Assembly (NCBI GenBank): GCA_016709875.1
Contig: JADJLZ010000001.1
Span: forward strand, 744,001-808,000
Source of the DNA: Planctomycetota bacterium
GTDB lineage: Bacteria; Planctomycetota; UBA1135; GCA-002686595
Length of the DNA stretch: 64,000 nucleotides
Reading direction: 5' to 3'
Shown: piece by piece, positions 55,334-63,902 of the stretch
Numbering within the stretch: the stretch's first letter is position 1
How the letters are laid out: each line of letters starts with the position of its first letter
Translations under genes and position numbers: made by a program
The notes under the pieces: generated by a model
Seen by the model: the letters and a program-made list of their open reading frames with translations, nothing else
Database searches by the model: none
Told to the model about the DNA's origin: nothing

Positions 55334-55872
55334 GCGCGTCCCTCGCGGGCGGCGCCCGCGTTGGCGACGAGTTCCTCGGCCAGACGGCGGTCGTCGGCCG
55401 CGTCCAGCTTGCGCTTCACGACCTGGCTCGCGGCGTTGAGCGAGAGCTCGACCACCTGCTTGCGGATCGTGGAGACGGCCTTGTCCTGCTCCGAGCGGAT
55501 CTCGGTACGAGCGCGCTCGAGCAGGGCCTGCGATTCCTTCTTGGCCGTGTCGAGCATCTCGCGCTCGCGGGCTTCGCCGCGGGAACGAGCCTCGTCGAGG
55601 ATTCCGGCCGCCTGGCTGCGCGCGGCACTGAGCTGCGCTTCGACCTCCGAGCGCGCGCGCTCGGCGCCGCTCTTGGCTTCCTCCGCGGCCTTGATGGCGC
55701 GCGAAGCTGCCTCGTCACGCGCCTCGAGAGCGCGCGTGATCGGTCCCATCACCATCTTCCAGATGAAGGGCAGCGAGACGAGGAAGATGACGACGGTCCA
55801 GAACAGGCCGCCGCCTTGGGAGAGGTCCAGCGGGTTGAAACCGCCGGCTTCCGCGAGGATGGCTAGGTTCAT
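55330..55872 (-). CDS. atpF: ATP synthase b subunit
   Basis: A 180-residue b subunit with one membrane helix near the N-terminus (GGLFWTVVIFLVSLPFIWKM). A long charged coiled coil follows (residues about 40-180, rich in Glu, Ala, Arg), forming the peripheral stalk. FTVV-type segments and the KMVMGPITRALEARDEAA turn are typical. A gap of 82 bases separates it from atpE. Confidence 0.95.
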   Translation of the reverse strand: MNLAILAEAGGFNPLDLSQGGGLFWTVVIFLVSLPFIWKMVMGPITRALEARDEAASRAIKAAEEAKSGAERARSEVEAQLSAARSQAAGILDEARSRGEAREREMLDTAKKESQALLERARTEIRSEQDKAVSTIRKQVVELSLNAASQVVKRKLDAADDRRLAEELVANAGAAREGRA

Positions 55873-55954
55873 GACGGGTCTCCGCTCGAATCCGCGCCCC
55901 GCTCGTGCGCGCCGCCGCCGGAGCGGGACGCGCGCGAGCGCAGCGCGGGTCGAA

Positions 55955-56209
55955 TCACAGCTTGCCTTCGAGGACGATGATCAGCAGCGCGATGACGATG
56001 GCGAAGAGCGCCACGCCTTCGATGAGCGCCGCGAAGATGATCGAGGCGCCGCGGATCTCGTTGGCGGCTTCGGGCTGGCGGGCGATGCCTTCGGCGGCAG
56101 AGCCGCCGATGCGGCCGATACCCATGCCGCATCCGATCACGGCCAGGCCCGCGCCGAGACCGGCACCGAGCTTCGCAATACCCATGGCGTTTTCAGGTTC
56201 GAGGATCAT
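55955..56209 (-). CDS. atpE: ATP synthase c subunit
   Basis: An 84-residue hairpin of two helices that forms the rotor ring. The ion-binding carboxylate is Glu64 in ALIEGVALFAIV, and the polar loop is RQPEAANEIRG. The residue after the Glu is Gly, not the Ser or Thr of sodium-binding rings, so a proton-driven ring is more likely. The first helix is glycine-rich (GAGLGAGLAVIGCGMGIGRI). Confidence 0.97.
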   Translation of the reverse strand: MILEPENAMGIAKLGAGLGAGLAVIGCGMGIGRIGGSAAEGIARQPEAANEIRGASIIFAALIEGVALFAIVIALLIIVLEGKL

Positions 56210-56293
56210 CGTTTCGTTCCCTATCGGGGAGTGGGGGTCAGCTTGAAAAGTTTGGAATGGAAGGAATCCCGGGCAACTCGTGCTCGGGGTGGA

Positions 56294-57238
56294 TCAGTGG
56301 TCGGGATGCAAGGAGGACTGGATGAACATCACCGAGAGCATCGTGAAGACGTAGGCCTGCAGCAGCGCGACGAAGGCCTCGATGATCATGATGAACACCG
56401 CGAAGCCCACCAGCACCGGCGAGGCCGCGAAGGCGGCGGTATGCCCGGCCATGTTGGCCATCAGGAACAGCAGGCCCATGAAGGAGAGCACGACCATGTG
56501 CCCGCCGGTCATGTTCGCGAACAGACGGATCATCAGGGCGAAGGGCTTGACGAAGATCCCGATGAACTCGACCGCGAACATGATCGGCCAGATCAGCACG
56601 GGCACGTGCGGCACGAGCGTCTTCCAGTACGTGAACGGGCCCTGCACGATCATGCCGCCGAAGACCATCACGAGCAGCGTGAAGAGCGCGAGTCCGCCGG
56701 TGACGAACACGCTGGCGGTCGCGGTCGCGGCGCCCGGCACCAGGCCGAGCAGGTTCATGAACAGGATGAAGAAGAACAGTGCCAGGAAGTAGGGCAGGAA
56801 CTTCGCCCCCATCTTGCGGCCCATCGCGGGGTACACGACATCGTCGCGCAGCCAGAGCGCGAAGCCCGCGAACAGGCGCGAGACGTAGTCGCCCTTGCCC
56901 GTGCGCAGGTGTCCGGGAACGCCCGAGAAGCACACGAAGAGCAGCAGCACGGCCGCGATCTGGAACAGCTGCAGGTTCGTCGCGACGATCTGCGTGCCTT
57001 CCATGTGCGCGTCGGCGTCGAAGGCCGCCGGACCGGGGATGGTGACCTCGAGCAGGTAGTGCGGCCCCTGCGCGTGCGCGCTCTCGGGATTCGACACCAG
57101 CGGCGCCGGCATCAGGTGCTCGAAGAGCGGCATGAACGTGTCGCCCGGCTTGGCCTCGTGCTCGGCCACGAAGTGGTGGCCGGCCCAGGCCGGGACGAGG
57201 ATGCAGAGCGCGATCAGCAGCAGGCGCAATTGGCTCAT
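56294..57238 (-). CDS. atpB: ATP synthase a subunit
   Basis: The 314-residue proton-channel subunit. The N-terminal LRLLLIALCILVPAWAG may be a signal-like helix, and an extracytoplasmic loop of about 60 residues follows. Five or six helices come next, with the essential Arg in MIRLFANMTGGHMVVL and the conserved PFALMIRLF. EAFVALLQAYVFTMLSVMFI is the last helix. It starts at ATG 57238, overlapping the preceding gene (ATGA). Confidence 0.96.
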   Translation of the reverse strand: MSQLRLLLIALCILVPAWAGHHFVAEHEAKPGDTFMPLFEHLMPAPLVSNPESAHAQGPHYLLEVTIPGPAAFDADAHMEGTQIVATNLQLFQIAAVLLLFVCFSGVPGHLRTGKGDYVSRLFAGFALWLRDDVVYPAMGRKMGAKFLPYFLALFFFILFMNLLGLVPGAATATASVFVTGGLALFTLLVMVFGGMIVQGPFTYWKTLVPHVPVLIWPIMFAVEFIGIFVKPFALMIRLFANMTGGHMVVLSFMGLLFLMANMAGHTAAFAASPVLVGFAVFIMIIEAFVALLQAYVFTMLSVMFIQSSLHPDH

Positions 57239-57624
57239 CGGGTGGCCTCGGCGGTGCGGCGCGTTTCGAGTAGGCGCAGCGTGTCGAGAGTCGCGGGCAC
57301 GAGGATCGCGATCGCGCTGACCGCGAAGGCGAGCAGGAAGGTGACCGCGTCGCACACCTGCGCGAGCGGCGCGTAGTAGCGCACGGCGAGCGTGCCGACG
57401 AGCAGCGCGAAGGCCTTGATCAGGAACCCGGCCAGCACGGCCTGCACCAGGAACTGCGGCCGGTGCTGTGCGGTCTTGCGCTGCAGCAGCAGGCACAACC
57501 CGGCCACGCTCGCTCCCGCGCAGAACCCGGCCAGCACGCCGGCGCCCTGGCTCCCGCCGAGCGTCCACGCAGCCGCGCTCGCGAGCGCGAGACCGGCGAG
57601 CGTCGTGATGCTGGTGAGATTCAT
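57235..57624 (-). CDS. ATP synthase I chain-like membrane protein
   Basis: A 129-residue protein with four predicted helices (SITTLAGLALASAAAWTLGG; VLAGFCAGASVAGLCLLL; LVQAVLAGFLIKAFALLVGT; AVTFLLAFAVSAIAILVPAT). The size, topology and position directly before atpB fit the AtpI-type assembly factor that helps form the c-ring. Primary sequence gives no strong motif. It overlaps the genes on both sides by four bases. Confidence 0.75.
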   Translation of the reverse strand: MNLTSITTLAGLALASAAAWTLGGSQGAGVLAGFCAGASVAGLCLLLQRKTAQHRPQFLVQAVLAGFLIKAFALLVGTLAVRYYAPLAQVCDAVTFLLAFAVSAIAILVPATLDTLRLLETRRTAEATR

Positions 57625-57860
57625 TCGGGGCGGTCGTTGAAGGGGTGTTCGGGGCGGTGGTCCTGCGCTCGGGGGACCGAGCGCACGACCACGTAGAAGG
57701 CCAGCGCGCCGCCAGCGAGGACGCCGACGACGAGCAGCCAGGGCTGCGTCCCGAGCACGGAATCGAGCCACCATCCCAGGGCCCCCAGGAGCACGAGCGT
57801 CAGCGTGAACTGGATTCCCAGTCCGGCGTAGCGCGCGAAATCGTTGGAGAGTTGGACCAT
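57621..57860 (-). CDS. AtpZ-like ATP synthase accessory protein
   Basis: A 79-residue protein with two helices (IQFTLTLVLLGALGWWLDSV; LLVVGVLAGGALAFYVVV). The RYAGLGIQFTLTLVLLGALG opening with GWWLDSVLGTQPWLLVVG is the AtpZ/gene 1 pattern, usually first in bacterial atp operons and thought to assist magnesium supply or assembly. It begins the operon, with a good promoter about 120 bases upstream. Confidence 0.8.
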   Translation of the reverse strand: MVQLSNDFARYAGLGIQFTLTLVLLGALGWWLDSVLGTQPWLLVVGVLAGGALAFYVVVRSVPRAQDHRPEHPFNDRPE

Positions 57861-57980
57861 CTCCGCTCGGGGGTTGTCGGTGGCATCCGATCCGCGGGGG
57901 GCGCGGATGCGTTGGCTTCTTGGAAGAGCATCCTCCGCTCGCGCGACCGGCGGCCGCGAGATCGAAGGTCAGGGGCGAAG

Positions 57981-58008
57981 AGTGTAGGAATGGAAGAGAT
58001 CAAGTCAA
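57981..58008 (-). promoter_or_regulatory. Candidate promoter of the ATP synthase operon
   Basis: On the minus strand TTGACT (58008-58003) and TACACT (57986-57981) are 16 bases apart, the best sigma-70-type pair in the window. It lies in the 271-base gap between the atp operon and the divergent ndk gene; the leader to the first ATG at 57860 would be about 115 bases. Confidence 0.65.
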
Positions 58009-58065
58009 CGCCCGGCTCGGCAAAACGAGCCGAACCCAGCGCTGGCCCCGTTGCCCGGGCGCCGC

Positions 58066-58071
58066 TAGACT
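58066..58071 (+). promoter_or_regulatory. -10-like box for ndk
   Basis: TAGACT followed by GCTC matches the string found upstream of the epimerase gene at 18201. It lies 60 bases before the ndk ATG at 58132. No good -35 is visible. Confidence 0.4.
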
Positions 58072-58131
58072 GCTCGCCCCTTTTCCACCCCGCCCCGCCA
58101 CCGCCCACGCCCCAGTCCGCCCGAGGAACGC

Positions 58132-58605
58132 ATGCTCGAACGCACCCTGGTCCTGCTCAAGCCCGACGCCGTGCAGCGCGGCCTGATCGGCAACATCCTC
58201 AGCCGTTTCGAGCAAAAGGGCCTGCGCATCGTCGGCCTCAAGCTGCGGCGCTTCGACCTGAAGCTGATCGAGGAGCACTACTCGGTCCACAAGGAGCGCC
58301 CCTTCTACCCCAAGCTGGTCAAGTTCATGACCTCGGGGCCGGTGGTGGCGGTCGCGCTCGAGGGCAAGGACGCCATCGAGGTCCTGCGCAAGCTGATCGG
58401 CAAGACCAACTCGCGCCAGGCCGAGCCGGGCACGATCCGCGGCGACCTGGGCATGTCCTTCTCGAACAACCTCGTGCACGGCTCGGACGGTCCCGAGTCG
58501 GCCGCGAAGGAACTCAAGCTGTTCTTCGCCGGCGCGGGCGAACTCGTCGACTGGACGCCTGCGACGCTCGAGTGGGTCTACAGCGTCGAGGAAGAGCTCG
58601 CCTGA
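58132..58605 (+). CDS. ndk: Nucleoside diphosphate kinase
   Basis: A 157-residue enzyme that equilibrates NTP pools by a phospho-histidine mechanism. ERTLVLLKPDAVQRGLIG is the nucleotide-binding N-terminus. The phosphorylated His116 is in NLVHGSDGPESAAKE. It is a little longer than the usual 140-150 residues because of a C-terminal extension (TPATLEWVYSVEEELA). It is followed with a four-base overlap by an NFACT-family gene. Confidence 0.97.
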   Translation: MLERTLVLLKPDAVQRGLIGNILSRFEQKGLRIVGLKLRRFDLKLIEEHYSVHKERPFYPKLVKFMTSGPVVAVALEGKDAIEVLRKLIGKTNSRQAEPGTIRGDLGMSFSNNLVHGSDGPESAAKELKLFFAGAGELVDWTPATLEWVYSVEEELA

Positions 58606-60146
58606 ACCTCGCGGCGCCGCACATCGCCGAGCTCGTGCGCGAGCTCGCTCCGCTGCTCGAGCACGCGCTCGTGCGCGATGTGCACGCCCTGCCGCCCGCC
58701 GACCTCTTGCTCGTGCTCGAGCCCGCGGGCGGCGGCCGCATCCTGCGCCTGCGCCTCTCGGCCGATCCCGAGGCCGCGCGTGTGCACCTGCAGCACGAGC
58801 GCATCGAGCTGCACAAGGGCCCGCTCGGCCCCTTCTTCCGGCGCCTTGCGGACGAACTTCCCGGCGCGGAGCTCGCAAGCTTCGCGCAGGTGCGCGGCGA
58901 CCGCATCCTGCGCTTCGAGTTCCGCGGCGGAAAGCTGCCCGAGCGCCGCGCGCTGCTGGCGGAACTGGTCGGCCGCCACTCGAACCTCGCCTGGCTCGGT
59001 CGCGAAGACCGCGTGCTCGAGTTGCTCGTGCAGGCCAAGCCGGGCAAGGCGGTCGCGCGACTGCTGCCGGGGCATCCCTGGGTTCCCCCGCCCGGCTCGC
59101 CGCCCAAAGGCGAACCCGCCCCGCTCGCCTGCGCCCTGCCCGATCCGGCGCGCGATCCGGAGAGTTGCGCCGGCCTCGCGCCGCTCTCCTGGCGTGTCGA
59201 GAGCGCGCTCGGCGGACAGGCCGAGCTCGCGCGCGCGGACTCCGAGCGCCGCACGCTCCACGAGCGCGTCGCGCGCCGGCTCGAACGCGCGCGCGCGCTG
59301 CACAAGGGACTCGAGAAGCGCCGCAGCGCCGCCGCGGAATCGGGTAACGCGCGCGAGGAGGGCGAGCTGCTCAAGGCCAACTTCACGCAACTCGCGCGTG
59401 GAATGAAGGAGATCGAGGTCGAGGACTTCCTGGCCGAGGGCACGCCGCGCCGGCGTATCGCGCTCGACCCGAAGCTCTCGCCGCAGGAGAACCTGCAGCG
59501 CGCCTTCGACCGCGCGCGCAAGCTCGAGCGCACCTCCGCCGCGGTCGAGGGCGAGATCGCGCTCGCCGCCGAGCGCGTCGCGGCGCTCGAAGCGCTCGCG
59601 GACGAAGCGCGCACGAGTCCGGACCCGCTCGCGCTCGACGCGCGCGCGGTCGCCGAAGGCCTGCTCGAAGCGCGTCAGATCGGCGATCCGCGCAAGCGGC
59701 CGGATGCGCCCGCTGCGCGCCTGCCCTACCGTGCGTTCACCGGCGCCGGCGGATCCGAGATCCGCGTCGGACGCACCGCCAAGGACAACGACGAGCTCTC
59801 GTTCCGCCACGCGCGCGGCAACGACATGTGGCTGCACACCGCCGACGCGCCCGGCAGCCACGTCGTGCTGCGCCTGGAGGCGCGCAGCGAGGCCGACCCC
59901 GAGGATCTGCTCGACGCGGCGCACCTCGCGCTGCACTTCTCGCCCCTGCGCGGCGCCCGGCGCGCGCGCCTGCACGTCGCGCGCTGCAAGGAGGTCCACA
60001 AGCCGCGCGGCGCGAAGCCGGGCCTGGTCCAGCTCTCGGGCGGCAAGAGCCTGGAGATCCGAGTGCAACCCGAGCGACTCGAGCGGTTACTAGGCACGCG
60101 CCGGGGGCCCGCGGGCGGCGAGGAAGCCGCGAGCGGTGCCGCCTGA
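58602..60146 (+). CDS. NFACT/RqcH-family ribosome quality-control protein
   Basis: About 514 residues. Order: NFACT-N domain (LRFEFRGGKLPERRALLA, LAWLGREDRVLELLVQ), a long coiled coil (about 200-330), then the C-terminal NFACT-R domain with EIRVGRTAKDNDELSFRHAR and NDMWLHTADAPGSHVVLRLE. The family (bacterial RqcH, eukaryotic Rqc2) adds C-terminal tails to peptides on stalled 50S subunits. I choose the CTG at 58602 as start. It overlaps the ndk stop as CTGA, GAGGA lies about ten bases upstream, and NLAAPHIAEL is the usual family opening. GTG 58635 is the alternative. Confidence 0.88.
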   Translation: MNLAAPHIAELVRELAPLLEHALVRDVHALPPADLLLVLEPAGGGRILRLRLSADPEAARVHLQHERIELHKGPLGPFFRRLADELPGAELASFAQVRGDRILRFEFRGGKLPERRALLAELVGRHSNLAWLGREDRVLELLVQAKPGKAVARLLPGHPWVPPPGSPPKGEPAPLACALPDPARDPESCAGLAPLSWRVESALGGQAELARADSERRTLHERVARRLERARALHKGLEKRRSAAAESGNAREEGELLKANFTQLARGMKEIEVEDFLAEGTPRRRIALDPKLSPQENLQRAFDRARKLERTSAAVEGEIALAAERVAALEALADEARTSPDPLALDARAVAEGLLEARQIGDPRKRPDAPAARLPYRAFTGAGGSEIRVGRTAKDNDELSFRHARGNDMWLHTADAPGSHVVLRLEARSEADPEDLLDAAHLALHFSPLRGARRARLHVARCKEVHKPRGAKPGLVQLSGGKSLEIRVQPERLERLLGTRRGPAGGEEAASGAA

Positions 60147-60179
60147 GGTATGCTCGACGCCCCGAATCCCGGAGGTCCC

Positions 60180-61181
60180 ATGTCCAAGATCGCCCTGTTC
60201 GCCACCCTCGCCCTCACCCTGCTCGCCAGCTGCAATTCCAGCGGCAAGCGCGAGCCCAGCGCCGAGGAGAAGAAGCGCCTGCTCGAGATCCACATCGAGA
60301 GCGCGCAGCAGTACCTCAACATGGGCGACCTCGACCGCGCCGAGGGCCAGGTCGAGAAGGGCATGGCGATCGAGAAGGACAATCGCAAGCTCGAGCTGAT
60401 CCTGGGCCTGACGCTGCTGAAGCGCGGCCGCGCCGAGGATCTGATGCGCGCCGAGAAGGTCTTCAAGGAGGCCGACCTGGACGACTTCCAGGTGCAGGTG
60501 GGCCTGGGCGCGACGCTCGAGCGCCTCTCGATCCTGCACCGCGAGTCCGCGGTCGACATCCGCTCGGGCAAGCACCTGACGCAGGCGGCCGACCCCGAGG
60601 CGCGCGCGACCGAGTTCGAACGCCGCGCCGGGATCTATCTCCAGGATGCGCGCAAGCGCTTCGAGAAGTCGCTCGAGCAGAAGCCCGACAACGTCGACGG
60701 GCTGAACGGCCTCGTGCGCGTCGACGCGCTGCTCGGCGACGACGACGGCAGCATCGCGAGCGCGGCCAAGCTGATCACGCTGCTGCGCGCCGACCGCAAG
60801 TTCTGGGACACGAGCCTCGTGCGCCCGGAGATCTCGGCCGACGAGGAGGCACGCTTCCGCAAGCTCTCGCGCGCGCAGGCCGACCTCGAGGTTTCGCTGC
60901 ACATGCACGTTGCCGACCTGCAGCACAAGCACGATCGCGACGAGCAGGCGGTCGCGGAACTCGACAGCGTGATCGAGATCAAGCCCGACTTCGCCGACGC
61001 CTACAGCCGCCGCGCGCAGAGTCGCATGTCGCTCGGCCAGTACCAGCTCGCGCAGGCGGACATCGACACCTTCCTGCGCCTGGCCTCGGCCACCAAGGGC
61101 TCCGGCGACCCCGACATCATGCGCGCCTACCAGCTGCGCACGGACTGCATGATCAAGGCGCGCGAGGTCGGCGCGCGCTGA
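60180..61181 (+). CDS. TPR-repeat lipoprotein
   Basis: A 333-residue lipoprotein. ATG 60180 has GGAGG five bases upstream, and the signal SKIALFATLALTLLASC ends in a perfect lipobox (LLASC), so the mature protein starts at Cys18. The rest is helical with repeat units of about 34 residues (AQQYLNMGDLDRAEGQVEKG, ELDSVIEIKPDFADAYSRRA), typical tetratricopeptide repeats that mediate protein assembly. A TATGCT box near 60152 may serve as a promoter inside the end of the previous gene. It converges on the PDZ gene after a 25-base gap. Confidence 0.88.
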   Translation: MSKIALFATLALTLLASCNSSGKREPSAEEKKRLLEIHIESAQQYLNMGDLDRAEGQVEKGMAIEKDNRKLELILGLTLLKRGRAEDLMRAEKVFKEADLDDFQVQVGLGATLERLSILHRESAVDIRSGKHLTQAADPEARATEFERRAGIYLQDARKRFEKSLEQKPDNVDGLNGLVRVDALLGDDDGSIASAAKLITLLRADRKFWDTSLVRPEISADEEARFRKLSRAQADLEVSLHMHVADLQHKHDRDEQAVAELDSVIEIKPDFADAYSRRAQSRMSLGQYQLAQADIDTFLRLASATKGSGDPDIMRAYQLRTDCMIKAREVGAR

Positions 61182-61206
61182 ACGCGCGCGGACCGCGACG
61201 ACGCGC

Positions 61207-62385
61207 CTAGAGCTTGCGCGGAGTTTGCTCGCCCGCGGGTACTGGCGTCGGCTGCGGGACCGGCGCGGGAGCGGGCGGCTCGCTCGGAGACCAGCGCAGC
61301 GTGCGGCGCTCTTTCGCGCCCTCGCCCAGCAGCGTCACCTGCACGTCCTCCTCGGGCTTGCGCTCCTGCAGGATGCGGCGCACGTCAGCGGCGCTGTAGA
61401 CCGGCTTCCCGTTGAGCTCGATGAGCGTGTCGCCGCGCCGCAGGCCGAGCACCTGCGCAATCGTACCGGGCTCGATGCGTTCGACGCGCAGGCCCTGTTC
61501 GGGCTGAAGGCCGGCCGCCTGCGCCTGCTCGGCCGTGAGCTTCTGGCTGTAGATGCCGAGCACGTCGGTCGGCGGCTGCGCGCTCGCGCGCTGCGTGCGC
61601 AGCCAGTCGTTCTGCGGCATCCCATCGTGCAGGAAGAACCAGTTCTGGCCCGGCGAGCCGTGCAGGTCGAAGCCGTCTCCGGCGCCGAGCTTGTCGCGCA
61701 ACTCGGGGTAGTTGCGCAGCAGCTCGTCCATGTCCTTCGCCTTGTAGGTCTTGGTCTCGCGGTTGCCGTCGACATCCTGCGTGCTCTCGAGCGTCACGCC
61801 ATCGGGGCCGACCTGCAGGCTGTAGCCGCGCGACTGGCTCGAGGCGCCCGGCGTCGGCGCGGGGAGGGCGGGTCGTTGCAGGCCTTGCGGACCCTGCTGG
61901 CCACGCAGCATCTCGCCCATCTGCGCGTGCAGGTCCTCGAACATCGAGTCCATGCCGCCGAAGTTCTGCTCCAGCGAGTCGAAGCGCCGGCGCAGGTCGT
62001 CGAGGCCCGTGCGCGGCACGAGCGCGCCCGAGGGCGTCGACTGGCGCAATTCGCGCAGTGCCAGGCGCGCCGTCCAGGCGAGCTCCCCGGCGTCGGCCGA
62101 GCGGGACCATTCCTCGAGCGTCGAACGCAGCGCGTCATCGCCGCGGGCGCGCTGCACGAGTTCCGAGTAGGCCTGCTCGCGCTGGTCGAGGTCAGCCGCG
62201 CCCAGGCGCAGCTTCCACTCCCCGAGCGCTGTGGCTTGCGCACGGGCCGGCGCGGCCGGCGCGGCCGGCGCGTTCTGCGCGGGCAGGCGCGTCAGCTTGC
62301 GCGGTGCGCCTCCGGGTTGGTCCTGCGCGAAGAGGCCGAGGGCACCCAGGGGAGCGAGGGAACAGAGGATCCAATTCAGGTTCAT
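61207..62385 (-). CDS. Secreted PDZ-domain protein
   Basis: A 392-residue exported protein from ATG 62385 (NLNWILCSLAPLGALGLFAQ signal). A charged helical region (about 60-130) and a Gln/Gly/Pro-rich linker precede a C-terminal PDZ domain over about 290-370: LRVERIEPGTIAQVLGLRRG, DTLIELNGKPVYSAADVRRI. The carboxylate-binding loop is degenerate. There is no protease domain, so it is not a DegS/HtrA enzyme. It follows the anti-sigma gene by 61 bases and may sense envelope peptides for the sigma/anti-sigma pair (inference). The tail is Pro-rich. Confidence 0.85.
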   Translation of the reverse strand: MNLNWILCSLAPLGALGLFAQDQPGGAPRKLTRLPAQNAPAAPAAPARAQATALGEWKLRLGAADLDQREQAYSELVQRARGDDALRSTLEEWSRSADAGELAWTARLALRELRQSTPSGALVPRTGLDDLRRRFDSLEQNFGGMDSMFEDLHAQMGEMLRGQQGPQGLQRPALPAPTPGASSQSRGYSLQVGPDGVTLESTQDVDGNRETKTYKAKDMDELLRNYPELRDKLGAGDGFDLHGSPGQNWFFLHDGMPQNDWLRTQRASAQPPTDVLGIYSQKLTAEQAQAAGLQPEQGLRVERIEPGTIAQVLGLRRGDTLIELNGKPVYSAADVRRILQERKPEEDVQVTLLGEGAKERRTLRWSPSEPPAPAPVPQPTPVPAGEQTPRKL

Positions 62386-62446
62386 GGCTTTCGTCCTTGG
62401 GGGGGCCAAGCCGCGGAGTTCCTGTCTCCGCGATGTGCTTCGAGCG

Positions 62447-63037
62447 TCAGTGGATGCCGTAGTGCTGGCTGACCGCTTCCACGCCGCCAGGCTGCGCGGA
62501 TGCGCGCATGAGCTTCTCGAACTCGAGCTGCTCGATGGAGATCGCGGAGTTGGAGAGCGGGGTCTCGTCGCTGCCGAGGCGGCGCAGCCCGGTCGGAGCC
62601 GAGACGGGAAGCGCCACGGGCTGCACGCCGGCGATCACCCGCTCGCGCACGGGCGCGTCCTGCGCGCCGCTGAACATCCACAGGCCGATGCCGAGCAGCG
62701 CAGCAGCCGCGGCGCTGACCGGGATCCAGTGCGGCAGCGCACGCGGACGGCGCGTGCTCGCGAGCGCAGCCGCAGCCGCGGGCTGGCCGGCGAGCGTTCC
62801 GCTCTCGACCAGCCGTGCGCGCACGCCCTGCCACAGGTCGGGAGCGCGCGCGCCGCTGCGTTCGAGACCCTCGCGCAGCGCGCTGCGCGCCGCCGCCAGA
62901 CGCGCGACGGCGGCCGTGCACGTGCCGCAGTGCAGCAGGTGCTCCTGCACCTGCGTGCGCACGTGCGCCGCGAGTTCGCCGCCCACGTAGAGCGCCAACT
63001 CGTTCTCGATCGCCGTGCAGTGCTTCGCTTCGCTCAT
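62447..63037 (-). CDS. Membrane anti-sigma factor with zinc-binding motif
   Basis: A 196-residue protein. The N-terminal cytoplasmic domain has the ZAS motif His33-x3-Cys37-x2-Cys40 in EHLLHCGTC, preceded by ENELALYVGGELAAHVRTQV. One membrane helix (IPVSAAAAALLGIGLWMFSG) lies near residues 108-127, followed by a short extracytoplasmic tail. This is the class of anti-sigma factors that hold ECF sigma factors at the membrane. The start overlaps the sigma gene (ATGA). Confidence 0.9.
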   Translation of the reverse strand: MSEAKHCTAIENELALYVGGELAAHVRTQVQEHLLHCGTCTAAVARLAAARSALREGLERSGARAPDLWQGVRARLVESGTLAGQPAAAAALASTRRPRALPHWIPVSAAAAALLGIGLWMFSGAQDAPVRERVIAGVQPVALPVSAPTGLRRLGSDETPLSNSAISIEQLEFEKLMRASAQPGGVEAVSQHYGIH

Positions 63038-63765
63038 CGGAGTCCTTCTTCCTCCGGCAGGTCTACGTTCGTGTCCTCGTCCATGTTTGTGCGCTCTCCG
63101 GAGGCGTGCCCCGTGCTGTCGCGCAGGCGCGAGCGGCGCTCCCATTCCTCCTGGAAGAGTTTTCGGCCGCGGTGCAGGCGCCAACGTACGGTGACGTGCG
63201 TAGCCCCCACGATCTCGGCGATCTCGTTGCAAGGCAAGCCTTCGATCTCGCGCAGCATCAGCACCGACTGGAAGTGCGGCGCGAGAGCCTCCATGCAAGC
63301 CTTGACCTCGGCGGCGAGCTCGGCGCGCTCGAGTCCCTCGGCCGGCGAGGAAGCGCGCGGATCGACGAGCTCGTGCTCGCCGTCCTCCTCGCCCGACGCG
63401 GCGGTGCTCCAGGCCGGACGGCGGCGGCGCAGATGGTCGATCGCCAGATTGGTCACGATGCGGTAGAGCCAGGTCGTGAAGCCGTGCTGGAAGTCGAAGC
63501 CCGAGAGGTTGCGAAAGACGCGCACGAAGGCTTCCTGGGCGAGGTCGGAGGCGTCCTCGTCATTCCCGACCAGGTTGCGCGCGACGCGCCAGGCGCGCGA
63601 TTGGTGCTTGCGCACGAGGGCCTCGAAACAGCGCTCGTCGCCCTGCTGGGCGCCGCGGACCAGCTCATGGTCCTCCGCCCGCGAGGCCTGCAGCTCGGAA
63701 TCGGGACGCTCGACCGGGTCGGTGTCGGCCTCGCGCGGGGCGTCCTGGTCCTTGGATTCGCTCAC
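63034..63765 (-). CDS. ECF-family RNA polymerase sigma factor
   Basis: A 243-residue sigma factor. Region 2 spans about 45-115 (DLAQEAFVRVFRNLSGFDF, WLYRIVTNLAIDHLRR) and region 4 about 165-225 (LMLREIEGLPCNEIAEIVGA, VTVRWRLHRGRKLF). There is an acidic N-terminal extension of about 30 residues. The GTG at 63765 with GGAGG upstream is preferred to the longer frame starting at 63843. The C-terminal tail (TNMDEDTNVDLPEEEGLR) is acidic. It is the first gene of a sigma/anti-sigma/PDZ operon and probably controls an envelope-stress or surface regulon. Confidence 0.93.
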   Translation of the reverse strand: MSESKDQDAPREADTDPVERPDSELQASRAEDHELVRGAQQGDERCFEALVRKHQSRAWRVARNLVGNDEDASDLAQEAFVRVFRNLSGFDFQHGFTTWLYRIVTNLAIDHLRRRRPAWSTAASGEEDGEHELVDPRASSPAEGLERAELAAEVKACMEALAPHFQSVLMLREIEGLPCNEIAEIVGATHVTVRWRLHRGRKLFQEEWERRSRLRDSTGHASGERTNMDEDTNVDLPEEEGLR

Positions 63766-63902
63766 GACACCTCCAGGGTAGCGCCTGGCGGGCGCTCGGG
63801 GGGTATGCGGAAGGCTCGTTCGTGCGGCGGCGTGTTCGTGCATCGCTCGGGTTCCAGCCCGAGTACGAGTGCCGCCCCGCCTTTGTTGGAAGGGGGTCCG
63901 AC

